A stretch of DNA of 64,000 bases from Legionella antarctica (GTDB lineage: Bacteria > Pseudomonadota > Gammaproteobacteria > Legionellales > Legionellaceae): positions 3,289,501 through 3,353,500 of the forward strand of contig NZ_AP022839.1 of the NCBI RefSeq assembly GCF_011764505.1. Direction: 5' to 3'. Within the stretch, counting starts at the first letter, position 1. The number at the start of each line of letters is the position of its first letter. The translations under genes were made by a program, and so were the position numbers. A model generated the notes under the pieces. It was not told the origin of the DNA, searched no databases, and saw only the letters and a list, made by a program, of their open reading frames with translations. Below, piece by piece: positions 1-9,340 of this stretch.

Positions 1-813
1 TATCAATTTTTTATTACTCCGATCCATCTGCCAATAGAAAAGAAATATCGGGATTTTGCCAAAATGGCTTGTGAGTTTATTGAGGACAAACGCAGCGAGG
101 TGATTCATCAGGAGATGCCCCGTCATCATGTGTTGCATCGCTTTATCCCCCCTGATAATACTGCAGCTAAAAAAGTTCTTATTACGCATGGATGGATATC
201 GCGTGCTGCTTATATGATCAAGTTGATAAAGGCACTTCATCAACAAGGTTATGATGTGTATGCTCTTGATTTTCCGGCACACGGAGAATCTAAAGGCCTT
301 CAACTTCCATGGCCTGATGCTGTTGCCATTTTAAAGGAAATCATGAATCAACATGGCCCCTTCTACGGAGTTATAGGACATTCTTTCGGTGGATCGATGT
401 TATTAAATACGCTTAATTTAGCGGGTCAACGTCCCGAATGGCAATTAAAACATACGCCTGAGCGTGCGGTACTTATCGCATCGCCTACCCGCATGCGCAG
501 CCCAATAAATACGATAGCCAGGCGCTTTAAACTGACTGGAAATGGGTACCTACAACTGCGTGAGTTAATTCGTCAACAAGCCGAAATAGACCTGAATATG
601 ATTCAATTGCGTCGCTTCGTTACCCAAATGCTAGATATGCCTTTTTTATGTATACATGGTGAGCAAGACAGCACCATTAACCCTAAAGAGTCGATTGTAT
701 TTTGCAGGGAATATAAAAACGCTAACTTAACGTTATTACCAGAAGCAGATCATGTTAGCGTTTTAATAGATGACCGTGTAGAACAACTGGTCTGTGATTT
801 TTTTGAAAATTAA
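1..813 (+). CDS. alpha/beta hydrolase, 5' end outside window
   Basis: The frame is open from base 1, so the gene begins before the window; an ATG at 64 is internal to it. The visible 271 codons carry an alpha/beta-hydrolase fold: an early HGW segment (oxyanion region), the nucleophile elbow GHSFGGS, an acidic HGEQDS turn and a late DHVSVL histidine, giving a Ser-Asp-His triad in the usual order. This resembles lysophospholipase or serine hydrolases of the Hydrolase_4 type, but the substrate cannot be read from the sequence. There is no signal peptide in the visible part. The gene converges on rpoH, and the two stop codons overlap by 4 bases. Confidence 0.8.
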   Translation, partial: YQFFITPIHLPIEKKYRDFAKMACEFIEDKRSEVIHQEMPRHHVLHRFIPPDNTAAKKVLITHGWISRAAYMIKLIKALHQQGYDVYALDFPAHGESKGLQLPWPDAVAILKEIMNQHGPFYGVIGHSFGGSMLLNTLNLAGQRPEWQLKHTPERAVLIASPTRMRSPINTIARRFKLTGNGYLQLRELIRQQAEIDLNMIQLRRFVTQMLDMPFLCIHGEQDSTINPKESIVFCREYKNANLTLLPEADHVSVLIDDRVEQLVCDFFEN

Positions 814-1664
814 TATTCCATATGTTGGCGTATTTTTTTCATGGCATTCTTTTCCAGTTGTCTGACTCGCTCAGCAGACACACCATATTTTTCTGCTAAA
901 TCGTGCAGAGTTAATTTTTCCTCAGCTAACCAGCGTTGCTGTAAGATATCTCGGCTGCGCTCATCGAGCTGCTCCATAGCAAACATCAGTTTTTCACGAC
1001 CTTGATCACCTGTATCTTCTTTCTCCAGGACTAGCGCAGGATCATCATTAGCGTTAAACAAATACTGTTCCGGGGCTTTAAACGCATCATCACAATCATC
1101 AGCATCGCGGGCATGGTATGGTGAGTCCAGAGCATTTAAACGCTGTTCCATAACTAATACATCTTCACGGCTCACTCCTAAATCTTTAGCAACTGCGTCT
1201 ACTTCCTCACTACTAAACCAGCCCAACCGATTTTTCATCTGGCGCAAATTAAAAAACAATTTACGCTGGGCTTTAGTGGTAGCAATTTTAACAATTCGCC
1301 AGTTACGCAAAACAAACTCATGAATTTCTGCTTTAATCCAATGAACAGCAAAAGATACAAGACGAACCCCCATTTTAGGGTCAAAACGTTTTACTGCTTT
1401 CATTAAGCCTAGATTACCTTCCTGAATTAAATCATTTAAGGGTAGACCGTACCCCAAATAACCTCGGGCTACACGAACAACATAACGCAAATGAGCAAGA
1501 ACCAGGCGTCTTGCAGCTTCAATATCACCTTCAGAATGAAAACGCTCGGCACAAGCAATCTCTTCTTCCTGAGTGAGCATAGGAATTTGATTTACTCGAT
1601 GAATATAGGAATCGAGACTACCAACGGGTAGATTCATTGCAGCAAGTTGCAACTGTTGACTCAT
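810..1664 (-). CDS. rpoH: RNA polymerase heat-shock sigma factor RpoH (sigma-32)
   Basis: This sigma-70 family factor directs RNA polymerase to heat-shock promoters. Region 2 ([14 protein letters not shown], then a [15 protein letters not shown] segment) and region 4 with a C-terminal helix-turn-helix ([12 protein letters not shown]) are clear. The RpoH-specific box is present as [11 protein letters not shown] chose the ATG at 1664 rather than an in-frame upstream start because a strong GGAGGAAG ribosome-binding site lies just before it and the protein is then 284 residues, the same as E. coli RpoH. It lies downstream of ftsYEX on the same strand, as in many gammaproteobacteria, with a 326-base gap holding a palindromic repeat. 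Confidence 0.97.
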   Translation of the reverse strand: MSQQLQLAAMNLPVGSLDSYIHRVNQIPMLTQEEEIACAERFHSEGDIEAARRLVLAHLRYVVRVARGYLGYGLPLNDLIQEGNLGLMKAVKRFDPKMGVRLVSFAVHWIKAEIHEFVLRNWRIVKIATTKAQRKLFFNLRQMKNRLGWFSSEEVDAVAKDLGVSREDVLVMEQRLNALDSPYHARDADDCDDAFKAPEQYLFNANDDPALVLEKEDTGDQGREKLMFAMEQLDERSRDILQQRWLAEEKLTLHDLAEKYGVSAERVRQLEKNAMKKIRQHMEY

Positions 1665-1776
1665 ACTTCTTCCTCCAGTTATCAACAAAAAAAGAATAAA
1701 TTAATACCATACATGTAGAAATTCACTAAAATCAACACTAGATACTAAGGACTGTTGCCAATTGGTTTCTCGACGT

Positions 1777-1872
1777 CCCGCGACTTATTCGCGGGATCCA
1801 GTTAGGACTCTTTGTGAACAAAATATCCGTTCTTTTCACGAGACTTCTGGATGCCGCGAACAAGCCACGGCA
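1777..1872. repeat. palindromic intergenic repeat between ftsX and rpoH
   Basis: The gap 1665-1990 holds no convincing gene. It contains two short hairpins: CCCGCG at 1777-1782 pairing with CGCGGG at 1790-1795, and TGCCGCG at 1852-1858 pairing with CACGGCA at 1866-1872 (one mismatch). They are flanked by GGATCCAG-like and ATCCTGGATTCC-like sequence, suggesting a degenerate dispersed palindromic element. It lies just upstream of rpoH. A 62-codon open frame over it (1762-1950) is judged spurious. Confidence 0.5.
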
Positions 1873-1990
1873 CGTAGGCCTCTAAGATCAATTATCAGTA
1901 GATCCTGGATTCCGAATACCAATAGGAAATACAAAAATCCATGTCATTAATGCCATTTTTGCACTAATGTACCCTAAACTTGATTATACA

Positions 1991-2920
1991 TCAATTATAG
2001 GGTTCTATGGAGGACAATTGTCGTTTCACAGACAGGCATGCCCCAAGCCAACCGAGTATAATAGCAAACAATACAAGTAGCAAGATTTGCCTTATTGACA
2101 ATCCTGTTAGCGGATAGTGCATTTGATAAGCAACAGCCAGCTGATTAACCGCAACGCCTAAACTTAAGATAAAAATATTAACCAGAAAAACCGCAAGTAT
2201 TGCACCCGCGAGTCCGTACCAAACACCAGAATATAGAAAGGGCCTGAGTATAAAGGGATCAGTTGCCCCAATTAACTTCAAAATTTGAATCTCTTCATGG
2301 CGATTATGAATAGCTAAACGTAAGGTGTTACCGATGATTAAAACCACAGCCAAAGCCAATAAGGACATTAACGCTTTAGCTACCTTCGCTGCAAAACCTG
2401 AAATAACGTGTAATCGATTAATCCATGCCATATCAAGTTTCACCTGAGTCACTTGAGGTAAGGCCTCCAGCTGTCGTTTTAATACATCCAATTTTGCCGG
2501 AGAGTCGGTAATCAGAGAAGGTACCACCTCAATAACAGAAGGTAGGGGGTTTTCTGGAAGATAGCGCATTATGTCCTGCATTCCTTCTTGTTGGATCAAT
2601 TCAGATAATCCATCTGCCGCTGATTTTAAACTGGCTTGTCCAACTCCTTGAGTATCGCGCACTTTCTGCAATAAAGTCGCTTGCTCAGCATCAGTCATCC
2701 CCGTTTTCAAATAAATGGAAATCTGACTGCCTTGCTGCCATCCAATAGTCAACTGACTTAAATTATCGGTAAACACCCAAAAAAGGGCTGGCAAGGCTAG
2801 AGTAATTGCAATAACAATAACTGTCATCATGGTTGCTAATGGTTTACGACACAAGAGATTGAGACTGTGAGTTGCTGCTTGCAGGTGATAGGCAAGAAAT
2901 GATTGAGATTTTTTTAACAC
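1991..2920 (-). CDS. ftsX: cell division protein FtsX
   Basis: FtsX is the membrane subunit of the FtsEX complex, which couples the divisome to peptidoglycan hydrolase activation. The 309-residue protein has the family layout: a cytoplasmic N-terminus, a first membrane segment near residues 30-55, a periplasmic domain to about 170, then three membrane helices, with the conserved cytoplasmic loop HNRHEEIQILKLIGA between helices 2 and 3. Its start overlaps the end of ftsE by 7 bases, so the two are translationally coupled. Confidence 0.95.
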   Translation of the reverse strand: MLKKSQSFLAYHLQAATHSLNLLCRKPLATMMTVIVIAITLALPALFWVFTDNLSQLTIGWQQGSQISIYLKTGMTDAEQATLLQKVRDTQGVGQASLKSAADGLSELIQQEGMQDIMRYLPENPLPSVIEVVPSLITDSPAKLDVLKRQLEALPQVTQVKLDMAWINRLHVISGFAAKVAKALMSLLALAVVLIIGNTLRLAIHNRHEEIQILKLIGATDPFILRPFLYSGVWYGLAGAILAVFLVNIFILSLGVAVNQLAVAYQMHYPLTGLSIRQILLLVLFAIILGWLGACLSVKRQLSSIEPYN

Positions 2921-3564
2921 AATCGACCTCCTTTTAGCATCGTAATGCGATGCTTCATTCTCGCTATCAAAGCTAAATCATGGGTTGCGATTAATATGCT
3001 GACCCCGACATGATTAAACTGTTCAAAAATAGACATGATTTCCGAAGAAAGTTTAGGATCTAAATTTCCTGTTGGCTCATCGGCTAGTAATAAAGCTGGT
3101 TTGTGAACTACGGCACGAGCAATACCCAATCTTTGTTGCTCACCGCCCGATAAATGGATAGGCAACATTTTTTCTTTACTTAATAAACCGACCATATCCA
3201 ATGCTGCATGCACTCTCTTGGCAATCATAGGATACGCCATGCCTTGAATTTGTAAGGGTAAAGCAACATTATCAAAAACAGTTCTGTCATTAAGAAAACG
3301 GGGGGATTGGAACGTAATTCCTAATTGGCTTCTGTGAGTTGCGACATCACGTTTTTTTAAGTGATTTAACTTCAACCCATTCACTGTTAATTGACCTGAT
3401 GTAGGCCATTCTAATAAGGCAATTAATTTAAGAAGGGTACTTTTCCCGGCTCCAGAATGCCCGGTAAGAAAAGCCATTTCGCCTTTTTGTAAAGAAAAAT
3501 TCACCTGACTTAATGCTTCAAAGCCACCTGGATAACGCTTACTAACCTGGTCAAATGTGATCAT
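2914..3564 (-). CDS. ftsE: cell division ATP-binding protein FtsE
   Basis: FtsE is the ABC-type ATPase partner of FtsX. Walker A (GHSGAGKST), the ABC signature (LSGGEQQRLGIARA), Walker B (LLLADEPTGNLD) and the switch histidine (IATHD) are all present. I placed the start at the ATG at 3564 (protein begins MITFDQVSKRYPGG), because FtsE proteins normally start with this sequence; the frame is open to 3600 with earlier in-frame ATGs, but those would overlap deep into ftsY. The 216-residue length fits the family. The start overlaps the ftsY stop by 14 bases. Confidence 0.95.
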   Translation of the reverse strand: MITFDQVSKRYPGGFEALSQVNFSLQKGEMAFLTGHSGAGKSTLLKLIALLEWPTSGQLTVNGLKLNHLKKRDVATHRSQLGITFQSPRFLNDRTVFDNVALPLQIQGMAYPMIAKRVHAALDMVGLLSKEKMLPIHLSGGEQQRLGIARAVVHKPALLLADEPTGNLDPKLSSEIMSIFEQFNHVGVSILIATHDLALIARMKHRITMLKGGRLC

Positions 3565-4612
3565 CATTGAATATTGCACCGACAAATTGCGCTGCATCAA
3601 AGGGCCGTAAATCTTCTATGCCCTCACCAACACCTAGATAACGAAAGGGTATCCCCAAATCATTAGCTATTGCAAATAATATCCCGCCTTTCGCTGTTCC
3701 ATCAAGTTTAGTCATCGTAATCCCAGTCAAACTTATTGCTTCATGAAATTGTCGTGCCTGAATCAAGGCATTCTGTCCTATACTGGCATCTAACACCAAC
3801 ATAGTTTCATGAGGAGCCGTAGGTTCGAGTTTCTGTACTACGCGTTTCACTTTCTTTAGCTCTTCCATCAGATTACTTTGCGTATGGAGCCGTCCTGCAG
3901 TATCAGCAATTAAAACATCCATCTTTCGTGCCCTGGCAGCCTGCAAAGCATCAAATATAACAGAGGCACTGTCAGCCCCTGTATGCTGGGCGATGACGGT
4001 GATATCATTTCGCTCGCCCCATACATGCAACTGCTCTACTGCCGCAGCTCGGAAAGTATCACCAGCAGCTAACATTACTTTTTTACCTTGCTTTTGAAAT
4101 TGCTTGGCTAATTTGCCAATAGTAGTTGTTTTGCCCGCCCCATTGACACCAACCATCAAAATAACAAAAGGTGATTTATCAGCTGTTTCTAAAGCCAAAG
4201 GCTGTGAAGTTTCGCCTAATAGACTCTGCAAATGAATTTTTAAAGCCTCATATACCGAATCTCCGTTAGATAATTCCTTGCGCTCTAGACCCTCTGTTAA
4301 TTGCTTCAATACGGTCTGGGTGGTATCAATACCCAAATCAGCACTGATTAATAGAGTTTCTAACTCTTCCATCAACTCCGGGCTGATTTCTTTTTTGCCA
4401 AGCAATAAACGACCAATGCCATCACCCAATTGATGGCGTGTTTTACTTAAACCCCGCTTAAAACGTGCAAAAATACCTTCTTTAGTAACCTCAGCCGTAG
4501 GCTGAATCAACTCATCGCTTTGCTCAGAGATTGTTTCAATGTCACTTTCTGCAGTGTTTTCTGGATTTTCTAAAGCCTCTGGGGCTTGATTTCGTTTAAA
4601 CCATTTAATCAT
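3551..4612 (-). CDS. ftsY: signal recognition particle receptor FtsY
   Basis: FtsY is the SRP receptor GTPase that docks ribosome-nascent chain-SRP complexes at the inner membrane. An acidic N-terminal A domain (about residues 1-50) precedes the NG domain. G1 (GVNGAGKTTTIGKLA), the DTFRAAA segment, G3 (DTAGR), the TKLDGTAKGG segment and the final GVGEGIEDLRPF are all intact. It is the first gene of the ftsY-ftsE-ftsX operon and is divergent from the M16 peptidase gene, with 61 bases between the two starts. Confidence 0.96.
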   Translation of the reverse strand: MIKWFKRNQAPEALENPENTAESDIETISEQSDELIQPTAEVTKEGIFARFKRGLSKTRHQLGDGIGRLLLGKKEISPELMEELETLLISADLGIDTTQTVLKQLTEGLERKELSNGDSVYEALKIHLQSLLGETSQPLALETADKSPFVILMVGVNGAGKTTTIGKLAKQFQKQGKKVMLAAGDTFRAAAVEQLHVWGERNDITVIAQHTGADSASVIFDALQAARARKMDVLIADTAGRLHTQSNLMEELKKVKRVVQKLEPTAPHETMLVLDASIGQNALIQARQFHEAISLTGITMTKLDGTAKGGILFAIANDLGIPFRYLGVGEGIEDLRPFDAAQFVGAIFNDDHI

Positions 4613-4673
4613 TTAGTGTACAAATCCTAAGAAATGTGAAATTCTATCACCTTTTTAGCTTTGAGGTTAAGTT

Positions 4674-5999
4674 GTGCACAAAATACTCATTACCTTACTG
4701 ATGATACTGTCTTGTCAGACCTTTGGCCAAGTTCAAGAGTTTATCCTGAATAATGGTTTAAAAATACTGGTTAAAGAAGATCATCGTGCTCCCATTGCTG
4801 TTTCCATGATTTGGTACAACATTGGCTCTGCAGATGAACCTGGAGGTATAACAGGTGTTTCACATGCTATTGAACACATGATGTTCAAAGGCACCTCAAA
4901 GTTTCCCTTAGGTGTCTTTTCCAAAACGATTGCCGCACAAGGCGGCCAGGAAAATGCGTTTACCAACAATGATTACACAGCTTACTTTGAAAAAATAGAT
5001 GCGTCACGACTTGCAACCAGCTTTGAGCTAGAAGCAGATCGAATGAATAATTTACTCCTTAATGCCGACGAATTTGCTAAAGAAATTAAAGTCATTCAGG
5101 AAGAGCGTCGCCTGCGAACTGATAATAATCCCCAGGCCCTTGCCTTTGAGCGCTTTTTAGCCACTGCTCACCTAACTGCTCCGTACAACCATCCGGTAAT
5201 TGGATGGATGAGTGATCTCCAACAAATGAACACTGAAGACCTTAAAAAATGGTATCAGCGGTATTATGCCCCCAATAATGCTACTTTGGTGGTAGTAGGG
5301 GATGTTAATCCCGAACAAGTGCATACCTTGGCAAAGCGATATTTTGGTGCTCTTCACAAGCGGGAAATTTTTGAACGAAAACCCCAAAAGACCCCTCCTG
5401 CTTTGGGTAAAAAAACAGTGGCTATCCGGGCCCCGGCAAAGTTGCCCCTGCTCATGATAGGATATACTGTGCCTGGTGTGAAGACCGCAAAAAATGCCTG
5501 GGAACCTTATGCTCTGGAACTTATAACCGGCATTCTTGACGGCGGAGAAGGTGCCCGTTTTGCAAAAAATCTCATCAGAGGCCACCATGTTGCTACTGGT
5601 GCAGATGTCTATTACAACCTTTACTCACGCTACCCGACACAATTTATTCTGTATGGTGCTCCCAATCAAAATCATGAGATCAAAGATTTCCGTAAAGCAC
5701 TACTTGCCGAGATCAATGATTTAAAAAATACCCCTGTAGGTGAACAGGAATTACAACGAATTAAAAACCAAATTATCGCCCAGAAAACTTTTGAGAAAGA
5801 TTCAATTTTTGGTCAGGCAATGGAGTTAGGTCTGTTAGAGACAGTTGGTATCGGTTGGAAACATACCGATAAGTATGCCAATGCAATCAAAAGTATCACC
5901 CCAGCACAAATTCAACAAACAGCCCAACGTTACTTTCAAGAAAACAACGTGACCGAAGCAGAATTAATACCTTTGAGAAATAACGAGGTGAAACCATGA
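4674..5999 (+). CDS. zinc-dependent M16 family peptidase (active member of pair)
   Basis: This M16B-type (pitrilysin/processing-peptidase-like) metallopeptidase begins at a GTG at 4674 preceded by GAGG. Residues 1-18 form a signal peptide, so the enzyme acts in the periplasm or envelope. The inverted zinc motif HAIEH is present near residue 65, with the downstream glutamate in the EERR segment about 75 residues on. The second half is the usual inactive M16 repeat. It is translationally coupled (ATGA) to a second M16 gene without the zinc site; such pairs normally form a heterodimer, so they probably act together. The same gene order (ftsY, M16 pair, rsmD) is common in gammaproteobacteria. Substrate unknown. 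Confidence 0.9.
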   Translation: MHKILITLLMILSCQTFGQVQEFILNNGLKILVKEDHRAPIAVSMIWYNIGSADEPGGITGVSHAIEHMMFKGTSKFPLGVFSKTIAAQGGQENAFTNNDYTAYFEKIDASRLATSFELEADRMNNLLLNADEFAKEIKVIQEERRLRTDNNPQALAFERFLATAHLTAPYNHPVIGWMSDLQQMNTEDLKKWYQRYYAPNNATLVVVGDVNPEQVHTLAKRYFGALHKREIFERKPQKTPPALGKKTVAIRAPAKLPLLMIGYTVPGVKTAKNAWEPYALELITGILDGGEGARFAKNLIRGHHVATGADVYYNLYSRYPTQFILYGAPNQNHEIKDFRKALLAEINDLKNTPVGEQELQRIKNQIIAQKTFEKDSIFGQAMELGLLETVGIGWKHTDKYANAIKSITPAQIQQTAQRYFQENNVTEAELIPLRNNEVKP

Positions 6000-7300
6000 A
6001 AATATTCAGCATATTTATTACCGCTGTCATTCTAAGCATCTCTCATCAAGCATCAGGGAACACATTCAAAACAGAAAAATGGCTGACCAAAAATGGAGTT
6101 AAGGTGGTGTTTTACCAAGCCATGGAGGTACCCATGCTGGATATTAGTATCGCCTTTTCCGGCGGTTCTGCCTATGATGGTAATCAATACGGTTTGAGCG
6201 CTTTAACAACCCATATGATAAACCAGGGAAATTCAGGAAAAAATGCAACATCTATAGCTGAAACGCTTGCAGACACAGGCTCGCAATTTAACTCCGAAAC
6301 CAGCAGAGATATGGCTACGCTTAGTTTAAGAACTCTTACCAGTAAAGAAGCTCTGAATCAATCAACAAATATATTTAATCAGATTATTAATCACCCGGAT
6401 TTTCCTGATGAAGCATTTGAACAAGAAAAAAAACAACTGCTTATGGCCATCGAACAGGCTGATGAATCTCCTGATGAAATAGCAAACATTAATTTTTTTC
6501 AAGCGTTATACCAACAACACCCTTATGCTCACCCAGTCGATGGAGTCAAAGCGACGGTCAGTGCAATCAATAAAAAACAGGTTATTGAATATTATAAACG
6601 ATATTTTGTTGCCAGTAATGCTGTGTTAGTAATGGTAGGTGCAATTGATAGTCCCACAGCCCATCAATTAGCTGAGCAATTAACCCATGATATGCCCAAA
6701 GGGACCCCCGCTCCACGGATTGCCAAAGCAATGCAGTTAACCAAAGCAGAAGAGATACATGTTCCATTTCCATCTTCTCAAACACTGGTCCGTTTGGGTG
6801 AAATTGACATTGATCATCATAATCCTGATTATTTTCCATTAATGGTAGGTAACTACATTTTAGGTGGTGGCGCTTTAGTTTCAAGATTAGCTATAGAAGT
6901 AAGAGAGAAGCGCGGTTTAACTTATGGAGTAACCAGCCAATTTACCCCTATGCCAGGGAACGGGCCGTTTATTATCAGTTTATCGACAAAAAATAATCAA
7001 GCTGAAAATGCCCTTAAAATTACCAAAGATACGTTAAATTCATTTATTGATAACGGACCAAATGCCCAGGAATTGGAGTCTGCAAAACAATACCTCACCG
7101 GTAGTTTTCCCCTTTCCCTTGCAAGCAACAGGGCTATTGCAAGCCTGTTATTGCGTATGACTTTTTACCAGTTACCCGAAAATTATTTAGATGATTATGT
7201 TGCCCAAATTAATGCCGTAACTGTTGATAAGATAAAACTGGCTTTTAAACAACAAGTGCATCCTGATAAATTACTACTGGTTACGGTTGGTCGATCTTGA
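5996..7300 (+). CDS. M16 family peptidase-like subunit lacking the zinc motif
   Basis: The 434-residue protein has a signal peptide (about residues 1-21) and the M16 fold. The conserved GLTYG-like loop (EKRGLTYGVTSQF) of the C-terminal half is present, but where its partner has HxxEH it reads LTTHMINQG, so it should not bind catalytic zinc. In M16B heterodimers the non-catalytic subunit supplies the glycine-rich loop and substrate-binding arginine/tyrosine, and that role is inferred here. Its start overlaps the stop of the active partner by 4 bases, and its stop overlaps the rsmD start. Confidence 0.88.
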   Translation: MKIFSIFITAVILSISHQASGNTFKTEKWLTKNGVKVVFYQAMEVPMLDISIAFSGGSAYDGNQYGLSALTTHMINQGNSGKNATSIAETLADTGSQFNSETSRDMATLSLRTLTSKEALNQSTNIFNQIINHPDFPDEAFEQEKKQLLMAIEQADESPDEIANINFFQALYQQHPYAHPVDGVKATVSAINKKQVIEYYKRYFVASNAVLVMVGAIDSPTAHQLAEQLTHDMPKGTPAPRIAKAMQLTKAEEIHVPFPSSQTLVRLGEIDIDHHNPDYFPLMVGNYILGGGALVSRLAIEVREKRGLTYGVTSQFTPMPGNGPFIISLSTKNNQAENALKITKDTLNSFIDNGPNAQELESAKQYLTGSFPLSLASNRAIASLLLRMTFYQLPENYLDDYVAQINAVTVDKIKLAFKQQVHPDKLLLVTVGRS

Positions 7301-7842
7301 AACAAGTCATTCGTATCATAGGCGGTTTATATCGAGGTAAAAAATTGCACTTCCCTGAGGTGGAAGGTTTAAGGCCAACTCCTGACCGGGTTCGTGAAAC
7401 CCTGTTTAATTGGTTAATGAACGACATTAAAGATGCCCGCTGCCTGGATGCTTTTGCCGGCAGTGGGGCTTTGGGTTTCGAAGCATTTTCAAGAGGTGCT
7501 TCAAAAGTTACGTTTATAGAACAATCTCCTAAGGCCCATACCAATTTACAAAAAATAATAGCTCAATTTAACAGCCCTGACCTAACACTGGTTAAAGCGG
7601 ATACCCGACTTTATCTCCAACAAAGTACTGAGCAATTTGATATTATTTTTCTGGATCCACCCTTCGCGCAAAATTATATCCCTCAATGTCTCAATACCCT
7701 GGTGCAAAAAAAACTGATACCTTCCGGGGGGCTTGTTTATTTAGAATCACCCGAATCTATTGAAATAGAACCAACACAATGGCAACAGATTAAATTGAAA
7801 CAAGCAGGACAAATTATATATGGATTATTTGAAAAACTTTAA
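7297..7842 (+). CDS. rsmD: 16S rRNA (guanine-966-N2)-methyltransferase RsmD
   Basis: RsmD methylates G966 of 16S rRNA in the assembled small subunit. The RsmD N-terminal signature (IIGGLYRGKKL...GLRPTPDRVRETLFNWL), the SAM-binding DAFAGSGALGFEA loop and the catalytic DPPF motif are intact. Translation likely starts at the TTG at 7297, which overlaps the stop of the preceding M16 gene (TTGA). At 181 residues it matches family length. It is the last gene before the dotDCB cluster. Confidence 0.95.
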   Translation: MKQVIRIIGGLYRGKKLHFPEVEGLRPTPDRVRETLFNWLMNDIKDARCLDAFAGSGALGFEAFSRGASKVTFIEQSPKAHTNLQKIIAQFNSPDLTLVKADTRLYLQQSTEQFDIIFLDPPFAQNYIPQCLNTLVQKKLIPSGGLVYLESPESIEIEPTQWQQIKLKQAGQIIYGLFEKL

Positions 7843-7893
7843 TTAGTATTATCGTTAAAACCTTCTGTTTTGGAAGCACCATATAACAATATC

Positions 7894-7922
7894 TTGACAA
7901 GCAGCCTTGCTCCTGTTTCAAT
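7894..7922 (+). promoter_or_regulatory. candidate sigma-70 promoter for dotDCB
   Basis: A perfect TTGACA -35 box at 7894-7899 is followed after 17 bases by TTCAAT at 7917-7922, a 4-of-6 match to the -10 consensus, 33 bases before the dotD start. It is in the right place to drive dotD-dotC-dotB, but it is read by eye only. Confidence 0.35.
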
Positions 7923-7955
7923 CAAACCAATACTCATAGATATTAAAGACATTGA

Positions 7956-8438
7956 ATGAACAACAAGATTGTCATTATGTTTATTGTTTCAGCGTTACTA
8001 ACAAGTTGTGGTGGTACGTTTAGAAAACCACCAGTAAATAATCCTAGTGATGACGCGACTATAAAACTAGCAGAAGCAGCTGTTTCAGTAAGTGATTCCA
8101 TGCTCGAAATGGCTCGTATTGAAAAAGTGATTACCCCCCCCCATAGAGACAATACTTTAACGATACCCAACGCATACAACCTGCAGGCAAGAGCTAGTGT
8201 AGACTGGTCTGGACCCATTGAGGAATTAACAGGTCGTATTGCTAAAGCATCACATTTTAAATTACGTATCCTGGGAAGGGAACCATCATTACCCGTATTA
8301 ATTAGCCTCAACATTAAAGATCAAAGCCTAGCAGAAATCCTTCGTGATATTGACTACCAAGCAGGTAAAAAAGCCTATATTCACGTCTATCCTAACAGTC
8401 AGGTTGTAGAATTACGTTATGCCAAAATTTACTCCTAG
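7956..8438 (+). CDS. dotD: Dot/Icm type IVB secretion lipoprotein DotD
   Basis: DotD is an outer-membrane lipoprotein of the Dot/Icm core complex that works with DotC to bring DotH to the outer membrane. The 160 residues start with a lipoprotein signal whose lipobox is LLTSC (Cys18 lipidated). The C-terminal half has the secretin N0-like domain known for DotD (GPIEELTGRIAKASHFK ... LAEILRDIDYQAGKKA). The L. pneumophila protein is about 163 residues. The dotC start lies 20 bases inside the end of this gene, so the two are probably coupled. Confidence 0.96.
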   Translation: MNNKIVIMFIVSALLTSCGGTFRKPPVNNPSDDATIKLAEAAVSVSDSMLEMARIEKVITPPHRDNTLTIPNAYNLQARASVDWSGPIEELTGRIAKASHFKLRILGREPSLPVLISLNIKDQSLAEILRDIDYQAGKKAYIHVYPNSQVVELRYAKIYS

Positions 8439-9333
8439 TTTTGCTATTATATTTTCAGTCTTACTGGTTTCCTGTGCCTCTTCTCGAGTAAACATGGGGG
8501 ATACAGGCTCATTGGCAGGCATACAGGCAATGGCCAATGGTAAATATTCACGTGTTCAAAAGAAACAAAAAATGGGTAGAATTCGTGAAATGGCTCTTAA
8601 AGAAACCGCGTTAAGTCTCGGTGCCCAGGGGGGACTGGCATGGCGATCAAAACAAATTGATGAGGCGCTTACCAAACAATCCAGGAATCTGGATACCATT
8701 TATGATTTTAATTCCCTGATCCTGGAACATAATATTTTACCCCCCGTATTGCTAGAAGGTAGGAATACTTTAAATCTGGCTGATGCGCAGAGCATAAGAA
8801 TTTCTGATCGTACTTACAAGGTCTCGAAACAAGCACGCTTTGTCACCACACCACCGACCTGGCGTCAGTATCTTTGGATGGATTATTTAAAACCTGAAGC
8901 CCCTAACGTTACTCTACTGCCCAAAACCAAAGCAGAAAAAACTATTTGGTGCATCTATACTGCCAAGGGATGGAAAAATGGTATCGATCAAGCCAACATT
9001 ATTCTCGAAGAAAGCATATCTCGTGTTAAAGAAGATTTTGGCGGTATGATTCTTTACAGAAAATTATTAGCCATGAATATGGTATCACCCCCCTATGTTT
9101 CTCATACTGACCTGGGTGTTACTGGTGATGCTTCTGAAATCCATATCGATGATAGAGTGTTACGAATTACGGCATTACCAGCACTCAACATAAACAGTAG
9201 CGAGTGGAGAGCTGCAGTTGCAAAAGACGAAAATGCTTTGGAACAGTTTAAAAACATGGAAAAAATCGCAAATCAGTCTAGAATTAAAATAACGAATAAA
9301 TCCTGGCAGCCAGTGATTGCCCCTGTAAACTGA
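8419..9333 (+). CDS. dotC: Dot/Icm type IVB secretion lipoprotein DotC
   Basis: DotC is the second outer-membrane lipoprotein of the Dot/Icm core and assembles with DotD and DotH. The 304-residue length matches L. pneumophila DotC (303). A lipoprotein signal peptide ends at a VSC lipobox, followed by ASSR. The region around PPVLLEGRNTLNLAD and the central TWRQYLWMDY segment are typical of the family. It overlaps dotD by 20 bases and is followed by dotB after 7 bases. Confidence 0.96.
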   Translation: MPKFTPSFAIIFSVLLVSCASSRVNMGDTGSLAGIQAMANGKYSRVQKKQKMGRIREMALKETALSLGAQGGLAWRSKQIDEALTKQSRNLDTIYDFNSLILEHNILPPVLLEGRNTLNLADAQSIRISDRTYKVSKQARFVTTPPTWRQYLWMDYLKPEAPNVTLLPKTKAEKTIWCIYTAKGWKNGIDQANIILEESISRVKEDFGGMILYRKLLAMNMVSPPYVSHTDLGVTGDASEIHIDDRVLRITALPALNINSSEWRAAVAKDENALEQFKNMEKIANQSRIKITNKSWQPVIAPVN

Positions 9334-9340
9334 TAATAAT

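Noticed and set aside
1762-1950. 62-codon plus-strand open frame between ftsX and rpoH
   Set aside because: It runs through the palindromic repeat, has no ribosome-binding site of note and no family resemblance.
5172-5588. 138-codon minus-strand frame
   Set aside because: It lies antisense inside the M16 peptidase gene, whose motifs and coupling make it the real gene.
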